Assembly (NCBI GenBank): GCA_010024485.1
Contig: RGGX01000003.1
Coordinates: 1-27,413, forward strand
DNA: 27,413 bases
Direction of reading: 5' to 3'
Source: Actinomycetota bacterium
GTDB taxonomy: Bacteria > Actinomycetota > Acidimicrobiia > Acidimicrobiales > Ilumatobacteraceae
The notes under the pieces are model-generated. The model was not told the origin of the DNA. It ran no database searches and worked only from the letters and a program-made list of their open reading frames with translations. The stretch's first letter is position 1, and every line of letters starts with the position of its first letter. Below, piece after piece: positions 17,226 through 24,182 of the stretch. A program made the translations under genes and the position numbers.

Positions 17226-18724
17226 CCGTCCGACCCGTCGAGGGAGATGAGGCCGTCGATCGAGTCGATGACCGTTGTCGACTCACCCTCGCGGATCTCG
17301 AGTCGGAATGTGGGGCCGCGGAGGTCGACGCTGAGGTTGGCCTCGCGGTCCTGGTCCGACCAGACCAGGCCGAGGGTGGCGTCATCGCCGTCGGTGACGG
17401 AGAAGTCGGCGTCGAAGAGTTCGGAGTGCCGGCAGCGCCAGCGCAGGAGGGCGAGCAGCGCTCTCACCACCGGTCGGTCGAGGTCCGCGTTCAGTTCGAA
17501 GGGCGAGTAGTGGTGACGGTTGATGTCGCGGCCGACACCGCTCGATCCGAGGAGCTCGAGATCGTTGGTCCCGGCGAGGAGGCCGACGTAGTAGATCTGC
17601 GGGGTTCCCGGGGTGAACACCTGGATGAGACGGGCGATGAGGTAGGCGAGGTCATCGCGGCCGAGGGCCTCGTAGTAGGTGCAGTTCACCTGGTAGATGT
17701 CGAGGTTGGATGCCGCCGCACCGGTCGCGAGTTGGCTGGTTCCGCCGCTGCGTCGGTGGATGCCGGCGACGAGGTCGGCCACCTGCGCATCGTCGAGGAG
17801 CCCGGGGCGGGTGCGGTCGGAGGGGTCGGCGGCCACATCGACGATCCCGATGCCGTCGTGGGTGTCGAGCACGGTGACGCAGTTGTTCGGCCGGATCTCG
17901 TACCACCGTCGGAGCACCGCCGAGGTCCCTCGGTAGATGGCGTCGAGTACGAGCGGGGGGAGGGCGAAGTCGTACACGAGGTCGACCCGGGACGCGATCT
18001 CGATCTGATCGACGTGGTGGCCGTGGATCTCGACGAGCACCTCCATCCCGCCGCGGCGACAGCGCTCGGCGAACTCCCCGATGAACTCGAAGGTCTCGGG
18101 GATCATGAAGCACGAGGTGCCGGCTCGCTTCACGGCGTAGCCGACGGCGTCGAGGCGCACCAGTGAAACCCGACCCCGCTCGAAGGCCTGCACGATGCTC
18201 TCGAGGTAGTCGCGACCCGGTTCGGACTCGATGTCGATGTCGATCTGGCGGGAGGTGAAGGTGGTCCACGCCATGCGGGTGGAGCCGTCGGCCGTGGCGA
18301 CCTTGGTGAAGGGCATGCCGGGGCGCGGCCGGTAGATCGCGGCGAGCGCGGCCTCGGGGGCGCCGTCGGGGAAGACGCTCGACAGGGTGAGGAACATCCC
18401 GTCGAAGGGCGAATCGCTCCCGCGGGCGAGCCAGTCCGTGAACTGCTCGGACTCGTCCGAGACGTGGTTGATGATGAGATCGGCCATGACCTCGTGATCG
18501 CTGGCCAGGTCGACGATGTCGTCCCAGTCGCCGACTCGGGGGTCGACCGTGGTGTGGTCGGCGGGATCGAAACCGGCGTCGGCCCCGTCGATCGGCACGA
18601 AGAACGGGAGGACGTGGACGCCCCCGAACGCGCCGGCGAGGGGTCCGCGCAGCATCTGCGCGACACCTCTCAGGTCGCCGGCGAAGCGGTCGGCGTAGGT
18701 GATGAGTTGCGGACGGTTGAGCAT
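17222..18724 (-). CDS. sucrose phosphorylase (GH13 subfamily 18)
   Basis: A 500-residue enzyme catalysing sucrose + phosphate to alpha-glucose-1-phosphate + fructose. Seen: QLITYADR at the start, ILPFF-like VLPFFVPIDGADAGFDPADHT, IYRPRPGMPFT with the phosphate/fructose-binding loop, nucleophile Asp192 in VRLDAVGY, acid/base Glu232 in VEIHGHH, stabiliser Asp290 in DTHDGIG, and loop ASNLDIYQVN. These positions match those I recall for the Bifidobacterium adolescentis enzyme (D192, E232, D290), and the YQ loop argues for sucrose over glucosylglycerate. ATG 18724 was chosen because the family N-terminus begins exactly there; a longer reading to 18958 adds an out-of-family Arg/Pro/Ser-rich stretch that overlaps the TerB-like gene. 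It is coupled to the TSUP gene by a 4-nt overlap. No sucrose transporter is in the window. Confidence 0.95.
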   Translation of the reverse strand: MLNRPQLITYADRFAGDLRGVAQMLRGPLAGAFGGVHVLPFFVPIDGADAGFDPADHTTVDPRVGDWDDIVDLASDHEVMADLIINHVSDESEQFTDWLARGSDSPFDGMFLTLSSVFPDGAPEAALAAIYRPRPGMPFTKVATADGSTRMAWTTFTSRQIDIDIESEPGRDYLESIVQAFERGRVSLVRLDAVGYAVKRAGTSCFMIPETFEFIGEFAERCRRGGMEVLVEIHGHHVDQIEIASRVDLVYDFALPPLVLDAIYRGTSAVLRRWYEIRPNNCVTVLDTHDGIGIVDVAADPSDRTRPGLLDDAQVADLVAGIHRRSGGTSQLATGAAASNLDIYQVNCTYYEALGRDDLAYLIARLIQVFTPGTPQIYYVGLLAGTNDLELLGSSGVGRDINRHHYSPFELNADLDRPVVRALLALLRWRCRHSELFDADFSVTDGDDATLGLVWSDQDREANLSVDLRGPTFRLEIREGESTTVIDSIDGLISLDGSDG

Positions 18725-18732
18725 CGGAGCGA

Positions 18733-18738
18733 ACGGTA
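18733..18738 (-). promoter_or_regulatory. possible -10 box of the sucrose phosphorylase gene
   Basis: TACCGT on the minus strand lies 8 nt before ATG 18724, in the 31-bp gap after the TerB-like gene. No Shine-Dalgarno is seen. It may give the phosphorylase-permease pair its own leaderless start. Confidence 0.35.
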
Positions 18739-18755
18739 CTGGTCGCTCACACGGC

Positions 18756-19160
18756 TCAGCTGAAGCGGACGGCGATGTCCTCGAGCAGTCCGGTCTCGGA
18801 CGCGAACTCCTCATCGTCGGCGCCTGCCACCTCCCGGGCCGCGGAGAACAGCGCGCGTCGGAGGACGCTGCTCGAGATGCGCTGGTCGAGGTCGTCGAGC
18901 ATCGAGGTGACCCGGTCCTCGGCGACGGCGGTCTGGGCCGTGGTGACCGCCCGTCCAAGGAGTTGCTCGAAGGGTGTTTCGGGAGGCAGATCGTCGCGCC
19001 AGTCGGTGGAGATCTCGCGGATGGCGGCGATCTCGGACTCGTCGAGTCGAGTGTCGACGGCCATGACGAGGCAGAGCAGTTCGAGGGCCGCGAGGTGCTC
19101 GTCGTCGGCGGTGGCGAGCACCGCCACTCCCCGATACAGGTCAGCCAACTGTCGTTCCAT
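18756..19160 (-). CDS. TerB-like small protein
   Basis: 134 residues, soluble and acidic, all-helical in appearance. LELLCLVMAVDTRLDESEIAAIREI (about 27-51) and the later DDEEFASETGLLEDIAVRF recall the two Asp-rich metal-binding helices of TerB/DUF533-like domains, which occur in tellurite-resistance and stress proteins as well as in many uncharacterised small proteins. No other ter gene is nearby, so a tellurite role should not be assumed. The upstream side carries the three tandem palindromic repeats, and TACGGT lies 8 nt before ATG 19160 where the first repeat begins, so the repeats may lie in its promoter region. The 3' end is 31 bp before sucrose phosphorylase. Confidence 0.65.
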   Translation of the reverse strand: MERQLADLYRGVAVLATADDEHLAALELLCLVMAVDTRLDESEIAAIREISTDWRDDLPPETPFEQLLGRAVTTAQTAVAEDRVTSMLDDLDQRISSSVLRRALFSAAREVAGADDEEFASETGLLEDIAVRFS

Positions 19161-19171
19161 GATGTGGAACC

Positions 19172-19267
19172 GTAGACCGCCCGCGGTCTACGGCGGTGGA
19201 GTGTGTAGACCGCCCGCGGTCTACGGCGGTGGAGTGTGTAGACCGCCTGCGGTCTGCGGTGGCGGAG
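19172..19267. repeat. three tandem 33-bp palindromic repeats
   Basis: Copies begin at 19172, 19205 and 19238, an exact 33-bp period. Copies 1 and 2 are identical; copy 3 has a few substitutions and ends at about 19267. Each copy contains GTAGACCGC, 2 nt, GCGGTCTAC (perfect 9-bp arms), followed by the spacer GGCGGTGGAGTGT. They lie entirely between the peptidase stop (19272) and the TerB-like start (19160). As RNA they would form three successive strong hairpins. Confidence 0.95.
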
Positions 19268-19271
19268 CCCC

Positions 19272-21359
19272 TCAGTGGGGGAGTGACCGGCGGATGAAGT
19301 CGAGTTGGTGGAGCAGCAGGTTCTCCGCCACCACCTCCTGCGGGGTCATGTGGCTCACGCCGACCAGCGGCAGCACCTCGTGCGGACATCCGGCAGCAAG
19401 CAGCGCCGAGGACAGTAGAAGTGTGTGGGCGGCGACGACGTTGTCGTCGGCGAGCCCGTGGATGAGCAGGAGCGGCCGCTCGAGCCTCGCCGGCCCGACG
19501 ACCAACGAGTCGGCGTCGTATCGCTCCGGTGCCTCGGCAGGACTCCCGAGGTAGCGCTCGGTGTAGTGCGTGTCGTACCAGCGCCAGTCGGTCACCGGTG
19601 CGCCAGCGACCCCGCAGTGGAAGACGTCCGGTCGTCGCATGACGGCCATGGCGGCGAGGTAGCCGCCGAAGCTCCAACCTCGGATGGCGACCCGCTCGAG
19701 GTCGAGCGCGGGTACCGCCTCGGCGGCGAGCCCCAGTCCGCGCACCTGGTCGTCGAGCACACCGTCGGAGAGGGATCCGGCGACCGCGCGCTCGTGGGCC
19801 GAGCCTCGGCCCGGGGTGCCGCGACCGTCGATGACGACCACCGCGAAGCCCTGGTCGGCGAACCACTGTGATGAGGTGAAGGCCGCGGAGGAGCGTGCGA
19901 CTCGTCGGGCGTGTGGCCCGCCGTACGAGTCGACGATCACCGGGAGCGGCGAGCCGTCGTGGTCTCGGGGGAGCAGCACCGCCACCGAGCACCACCCGTC
20001 GTCGAGCAGGGTGACCTCGGGACGCACCAGCGGGGTCTCGCTGTGGTCGGCGAGGGCCGTTCCATCCGGGAGCATCCAGTCGGCCGAGTGGGAACTGAGC
20101 GAGGTGGTTCGCGTGATGAGCCGTCCGCCGCCGACAACGGCCGAGATGATCCCGTCCGGCTGGGCGACCGGTCGGCTGCCGCTGCCCTCCATCGTCCACA
20201 GATGCAACACGGTCGGGTCGTCGACCGGGTTGGCGGTGAACACGACACCGTGGTCGTCCGCCGCGACCACCGATCGGACCTGGAGTCCCTCGGGGGAGCG
20301 CGGCTCGCCATCGACGCAGAGCCGACGGCTACCGTCGCGTTCCTCGCAGGTCACCAGACGTCCTCCGGGGAGCAGTGCGGGCGCGCCCGGGACGAGATCG
20401 ACCCACGAGTCGTCGTCGATGGCGCGGATCACCGCTGTCGAGCCCGACTCAGGATCGGCGAGCACCACCTCGAGGTGCCGTTGGCTTCGGTCCTGGGTGG
20501 TGAGGAGGAGACCCTCGGGACCCCAGTTCACCGAGGCGAGGTACTCCGCGCCCGAGGCCGACCAGTCGATCTCGGTTCGGTTCCCGGAGTCGAGATCGAC
20601 GATGTGGAGCGAGACCGCAGCGTTCGTTGTGCCGGCGGCGGGGTATCGCACGGTCCGCGGGGCCTCCCAGGGGCTGGCGACATCGGAGAGGTTCCACTCG
20701 GCCACCGGTGACTCATCGACCCGGCACACGGCCAGGCGACGGCCCTCGGGCGACCACCAGTGTCCGCGTTGGCGGCCCATCTCCTCGGCGGCGATGAACT
20801 CGGCGAGGCCCCAGGACACGTTGGGGTCCTCCTCACCGAGATCGATGAGGGTCGCGCCGGTGTCGATCGAGGTCACGCGGAGTCGGCGCCCCTCGACGTG
20901 GGCGAGGAGTTCGCCGTCCGGTGACAGTCGGGGGTCGAAGGCCGGCGAGTCGGTCGCGACGGTGGACGCGACACCGGAGTCGATGTCACAGACGTGCGGG
21001 ACGCCGTCGAGGGCGAAGGTGACGATCCGTCCGGTCCGGTCGGTGGCGAACGAGGTGATGCCGCCGGCCTGCTCGCGGCGGCGTTCCCGGATCGCCCGCT
21101 CGGCCGCCGATTCGGCTCCGGCGGTTCCCAGGGTCCGTGGGTCGACGACGAGTCGCTCCCCGCCTCCGTCGAGGTCGGCCACCCACAGGGCGTTGACCGG
21201 ATCGTCGCCGGCCGAGGAGCGCAGGAACATGACCGACCGGCCGTCGGCCGTCATCCGGAGATCGCGCGGGGTGCCGAGGGTGAGACGGCGGGTGCGGGCG
21301 TACTGCCTCGGGAAGCTGTCGGCGCTCGAGCCGGTGCTCGCTCGGAGTTCGTCGGTCAC
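19272..21359 (-). CDS. dipeptidyl peptidase IV-like S9 family serine peptidase
   Basis: About 695 residues in two parts. The N-terminal beta-propeller includes FIAAEEMGR, the double-Glu motif that in DPP-IV holds the substrate N-terminus, followed by WWSPEGRRLA. The C-terminal alpha/beta-hydrolase domain has nucleophile Ser563 in GWSFGGY, Asp639 in GLADDNV and His670 in GVSHMT; VDSYGGPHAR lies ahead of the nucleophile. The enzyme should remove N-terminal dipeptides, perhaps with Pro/Ala at P1. No signal peptide is seen, so it is probably cytoplasmic. The start is uncertain: GTG 21359 (8 nt after the upstream stop) is preferred because ATG 21413 would overlap the nucleoside hydrolase gene by 46 nt and add a His/Arg-rich leader. 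It is followed by the tandem repeats. Confidence 0.93.
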   Translation of the reverse strand: MTDELRASTGSSADSFPRQYARTRRLTLGTPRDLRMTADGRSVMFLRSSAGDDPVNALWVADLDGGGERLVVDPRTLGTAGAESAAERAIRERRREQAGGITSFATDRTGRIVTFALDGVPHVCDIDSGVASTVATDSPAFDPRLSPDGELLAHVEGRRLRVTSIDTGATLIDLGEEDPNVSWGLAEFIAAEEMGRQRGHWWSPEGRRLAVCRVDESPVAEWNLSDVASPWEAPRTVRYPAAGTTNAAVSLHIVDLDSGNRTEIDWSASGAEYLASVNWGPEGLLLTTQDRSQRHLEVVLADPESGSTAVIRAIDDDSWVDLVPGAPALLPGGRLVTCEERDGSRRLCVDGEPRSPEGLQVRSVVAADDHGVVFTANPVDDPTVLHLWTMEGSGSRPVAQPDGIISAVVGGGRLITRTTSLSSHSADWMLPDGTALADHSETPLVRPEVTLLDDGWCSVAVLLPRDHDGSPLPVIVDSYGGPHARRVARSSAAFTSSQWFADQGFAVVVIDGRGTPGRGSAHERAVAGSLSDGVLDDQVRGLGLAAEAVPALDLERVAIRGWSFGGYLAAMAVMRRPDVFHCGVAGAPVTDWRWYDTHYTERYLGSPAEAPERYDADSLVVGPARLERPLLLIHGLADDNVVAAHTLLLSSALLAAGCPHEVLPLVGVSHMTPQEVVAENLLLHQLDFIRRSLPH

Positions 21360-21367
21360 GGTGTCGG

Positions 21368-22103
21368 TCAGGGGGTGGTCACGGCCGAGATGGCGTCGAT
21401 GATGACATCCCATGCCGTTGGCGCGTCGACCTGCTCGAGCACGCGGCAGTTGGCGGCAGGCCGGTCGACGAGCGTGCGGCGGTCGATGACGGTCATACCC
21501 CTCGTCAACTCCCCGTCGTCGACGACGGCCACGAAACGGTCGGAGGTGGAGAACAGGTGCGGGTGGGTGAGGGCGAGCACGGCGAGCGGATCGTGGACGG
21601 CCGCGCCCTCCAGATCATCGTGGCGATCCCGGTAGTTCGCGGAGAAGAAGGTGAACAGGTCGGCGAGGACGGTCGCGAGCGGCCCACCGATGGCCCGGAC
21701 GCGGTCGATGCGCTCCGAGTTGGTCTGGAACTGATGGGTGACGTCGAGCCCGGCCATCGTGAGCGGGATCCCGGCGTCGACGACGACCCGGGCGGCGTGG
21801 GGGTCGGCCCAGATGTTGAACTCCGCGGTCGGCGTGCGGTTGCCGAAGGTGCCGCCGCCCATGAACGAGATCCCCGCGAGGTCGTCCCACCAGGGGGCGG
21901 GCCGCGCCCGAGTGGATCGCGACATCGAGGCCGAGGAGGTCCCTCATGACCCTCGCGTTGTACGTGGTGCGGTCGAGTGGCGCGTTGCCGGCGACCGTCG
22001 TGATGCCGAGCAGCTCGGTGTGGCGAGCCGCGGCCACGATGGCGACGACGTCGTCGTGCCCGGGATCGCAGTCGAGGATGACGGCAGGGGTGCTCTCGCT
22101 CAT
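21368..22103 (-). pseudogene. inosine/uridine-preferring nucleoside hydrolase (RihA-like), large internal deletion with frameshift
   Basis: From ATG 22103 the N-terminus is classical: VILDCDPGHDDVVAIV (the Asp cluster that binds Ca2+), ITTVAGN and VAIHSGAARPLVG. At about 21880-21895 the frame changes and the protein resumes with WDDLAGISFMGGG, then AEFNIWADPHAA, IPLTMAGLDVTH and AAVHDPLAVLA (with the conserved His-Asp), ending at TGA 21368-21370. Compared with E. coli RihA as I remember it, about 65-70 residues are missing, including the VHG-DG and TGP-TN segments that contribute to the substrate and calcium site. The product would not be functional as read. The family hydrolyses ribonucleosides to base and ribose. 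In-frame pieces are 21615-22103 and 21368-21925. Assembly drop-out is a serious alternative to decay. Confidence 0.85.
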
Positions 22104-22109
22104 TCAGCG

Positions 22110-22118
22110 ATCTTGGCA
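22110..22118 (-). promoter_or_regulatory. extended -10 (TGC-CAAGAT) before the nucleoside hydrolase gene
   Basis: On the minus strand TGC is directly followed by CAAGAT (22115-22110), then 6 nt, then ATG 22103. The layout is identical to the box before the DUF202 gene at 14635. No Shine-Dalgarno is present. Confidence 0.48.
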
Positions 22119-22123
22119 CGGTC

Positions 22124-22140
22124 GGCCACCCCCGGTGGCC
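22124..22140 (-). terminator. GC-rich hairpin after the thiolase-like gene
   Basis: GGCCACC, a CCC loop and GGTGGCC form a perfect 7-bp stem 7 nt downstream of the thiolase-like stop (22148) and upstream of the nucleoside hydrolase -10 box. There is no T-tract after it, so it may be a weak or factor-assisted terminator or an RNA stabiliser. Confidence 0.5.
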
Positions 22141-22147
22141 TCCGGTC

Positions 22148-23659
22148 TCAGAGGAGGAGCCGAGCCTCGGAGTCGACCCGCACCGCCCGGCCGACGTGAT
22201 CTCCGCGCGCGAGTTCGGCGGCCGTCCCGGGGTCGTCCGACAGCGCCCAAGCGCGGCGACCGTCATCGAGGATCAGGGTGGTGATCGCCTGTTCTGGGGT
22301 CCCCTCGCGGTCGTGCATCACGGTGTGGCTCTCGATCGACCCGGGCCCGGCCACCCCGCTGGCGCACTCGCGTCGCGGCAGCGCGTCGATGTCGGCCTGC
22401 GGCGAGCCGCGTCGGAAGCCGGTCGCCGAGGGATGACCCGCGTAGATACCGAAGGAGTGCTTCGTGACGTAGCCGCCGTTCGCCCACACCAGGGCGCGCT
22501 CACCGCCCTCGCGCAGCGCGTCGACGGCCGCGGCGATGGCGTGCATCACGTAGTTGTTCCAGGGGCCGCCCATGAAGGCGAGGCCGCCGGTGAGGGTGAG
22601 GTGGCGCCCCGCGTCGTAGGGGTCGAGGCCCATGGCTCGCGCGCCGAGCTGCACGGCGGAGGGGAAGCATGAGTAGAGGTCGATGAGGTCGATCTCGTCG
22701 AGGTGCGTCCCGGCGAGCTCGAGGGCGAGCGATGCCCCGGCTGCGACGGCCGGCACCTCGTCGAGTCGGTCGCGCTCGGACACCAGTGGGTGTTCGTGGC
22801 AGTCGGTCCCGGCCTGCGGGAACACCCAGCGCTCGGTGGGGATGCCGAGGGCCTGGGCGCGTTCGGCGGAGCACATGATGAGCGCCGCGGCCATGTCGAC
22901 GTCGTTGTTCGAGTTCATGACCTTGGTGTACGGCGCGCCGACCATCCGATTGGTCGGCGTAGCGGTTCGGATCTCGGCCGCGGACAGGGCTCGCTGCGAC
23001 CAGGCGCTCGGGTTGTCAGCGGCCACCGCGCTGAACCGCGCCCACATCGCCGCGACCTGCTCGAGGTGGGTCTCGGGGTCGACACCCTCGGAGCCTCGTC
23101 GCGCGCGGATCGCGGACTCGAACATCGGGTAGACCTGCACCGGCATGTAGACCCCGAGTGCGGTCTCGTGCTCGGAGTTCATCGTCAGTTCCTCGCCCCA
23201 GACCTCGGGTGGTTGGGACTCGAGGACCTCGGGGTCGACCTTGGGCCAGCCGGGATCGATGCCCTCGCGTCTGACGCGCCGCCGCGTCCTCCAGGCCTCG
23301 CCGCCGGTGAGGACCGCGAGGTCGAGTTCTCCGGAGGCGATCGAGGCGGCCGTCGTGTTGACGAGCGCCTGCGGGGAGTTGCCGCCCATCGGGGTGACCG
23401 CCCGACGCGCGGGGGTGAGGCCAGCCCGCTCGGCGACGATGCGGGCCGGGTCGCCGTAACGCCAGGTGAGGGTGTTCACGACCGCGAGCAGGTCCACTCG
23501 TTCGGGGCGGCGCCCCCCGGTGTCGTTCATGGCCAGCTCGACGGCCTCCGCCATGAGCGAGGTGGCATCGACCGGGGTGTCGGTGACCGACTGGGGTCCG
23601 GGTCGATGGGTGACCTGGCCGACGCCGACGACGATGGGGGTGCGCGGGTCGACGGCCAT
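22148..23659 (-). CDS. thiolase-like protein (SCP2-thiolase-like/TLP1 type, acetyl-CoA acetyltransferase family)
   Basis: A 503-residue thiolase-fold protein. It opens TPIVVGVGQVTHRPGP, typical of actinobacterial 'acetyl-CoA acetyltransferases' of about 500 residues, and continues with MGGNSPQALVN, DLYSCFPSAVQ, TGGLAFMGGPWNNY and ANGGYVTKHSFGIY. The nucleophilic Cys expected near residue 90 of true thiolases is not seen; the position reads GGNSPQ, as in thiolase-like type 1 proteins. After about residue 400 there is an extra C-terminal domain (SHTVMHDREG-PEQAITTLILDDGRRAWALS), likely the OB-like TLP1 add-on. The catalytic role is therefore uncertain. ATG 23659 was chosen because TAGAGT lies 7 nt upstream and family proteins start there. 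It diverges from rpiB. Confidence 0.9.
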   Translation of the reverse strand: MAVDPRTPIVVGVGQVTHRPGPQSVTDTPVDATSLMAEAVELAMNDTGGRRPERVDLLAVVNTLTWRYGDPARIVAERAGLTPARRAVTPMGGNSPQALVNTTAASIASGELDLAVLTGGEAWRTRRRVRREGIDPGWPKVDPEVLESQPPEVWGEELTMNSEHETALGVYMPVQVYPMFESAIRARRGSEGVDPETHLEQVAAMWARFSAVAADNPSAWSQRALSAAEIRTATPTNRMVGAPYTKVMNSNNDVDMAAALIMCSAERAQALGIPTERWVFPQAGTDCHEHPLVSERDRLDEVPAVAAGASLALELAGTHLDEIDLIDLYSCFPSAVQLGARAMGLDPYDAGRHLTLTGGLAFMGGPWNNYVMHAIAAAVDALREGGERALVWANGGYVTKHSFGIYAGHPSATGFRRGSPQADIDALPRRECASGVAGPGSIESHTVMHDREGTPEQAITTLILDDGRRAWALSDDPGTAAELARGDHVGRAVRVDSEARLLL

Positions 23660-23666
23660 CGGCTCG

Positions 23667-23672
23667 ACTCTA
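23667..23672 (-). promoter_or_regulatory. -10 box of a leaderless promoter for the thiolase-like gene
   Basis: TAGAGT on the minus strand lies 7 nt before ATG 23659. It sits in the 76-bp divergent space with the rpiB promoter. No -35 match is seen at 17 bp. Confidence 0.5.
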
Positions 23673-23723
23673 CGGGTGGCTCGATTGTCGTTCGGCACTG
23701 GCGGTGTCGGGCGGTCGCCGTCC

Positions 23724-23729
23724 TACACT
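23724..23729 (+). promoter_or_regulatory. -10 box of a leaderless promoter for rpiB-glyA
   Basis: TACACT lies 6 nt before GTG 23736 with no Shine-Dalgarno between them. The -35 region (GC-rich) has no recognisable TTGACA. Confidence 0.5.
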
Positions 23730-23735
23730 CGCCGG

Positions 23736-24182
23736 GTGGCAGTCATCGCGATCGGGTCGGATCACGCCGGCTTCGAACTGAAGTCCCATCTCGTGGCCCG
23801 TCTCGGCGCCGCCGGACACCGCGTGATCGACCACGGCACCGACTCGACCGAGAGCGTCGACTATCCGTCCTTCTGTGCGGCCGCCGCGCGTTCCGTCGTG
23901 ACCGGTGAGGCGGAGTTCGGCATCGTGCTCGGAGGTAGCGGCCAGGGGGAACAGCTGGCCGCGAACAAGGTGCGCGGGGCCCGAGCGGCGCTGTGCAACT
24001 GCCTCTACACCGCGCGCATGGCGCGCGAGCACAACGACGCCAACGTGCTGTCGATCGGCGCGAGGGTCGTCGGCGTCGGCCTGGCCGAGGAGATCGTCGA
24101 CCTGTTCCTGTCCACCCCATTCGAAGGCGGCCGCCACGCGCGTCGCGTCGCCCAGATCACCGAGCTCGAGGAGCAGTTCTGA
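23736..24182 (+). CDS. rpiB: ribose-5-phosphate isomerase B (RpiB/LacAB family)
   Basis: A 148-residue cytoplasmic isomerase interconverting ribose-5-phosphate and ribulose-5-phosphate in the pentose phosphate pathway. Seen: IGSDHAGFELK (Asp-His phosphate/ring-opening residues), DHGTDS, VDYPSF, the glycine-rich LGGSGQGEQLAANKV anion hole, RAALCNCLYTARMAREHNDANVLSIGAR with conserved Arg/His/Asn, and a helical C-terminus. The length is normal. GTG 23736 is preferred over upstream codons because the family begins VAVIAIGSDHAG and a -10 box sits 6 nt before it. The stop overlaps the glyA start by 1 nt (TGATG), so pentose phosphate and one-carbon genes are coupled, an order common in actinobacteria. 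Confidence 0.96.
   Translation: MAVIAIGSDHAGFELKSHLVARLGAAGHRVIDHGTDSTESVDYPSFCAAAARSVVTGEAEFGIVLGGSGQGEQLAANKVRGARAALCNCLYTARMAREHNDANVLSIGARVVGVGLAEEIVDLFLSTPFEGGRHARRVAQITELEEQF

Noticed and set aside
17222..18958. 578-residue version of sucrose phosphorylase starting at 18958
   Set aside because: The extra 78 residues are Arg/Ser/Pro-rich, overlap the TerB-like gene antiparallel in frame terms and precede the exact family N-terminus at ATG 18724.
18756..19160. Tellurite resistance function
   Set aside because: Only a TerB-like domain is suggested; no terC, terD, terE or terZ genes are in the window.
19172..19267. CRISPR array
   Set aside because: The units are directly adjacent with no unique spacers and the only three copies are internally palindromic; no cas genes are present.
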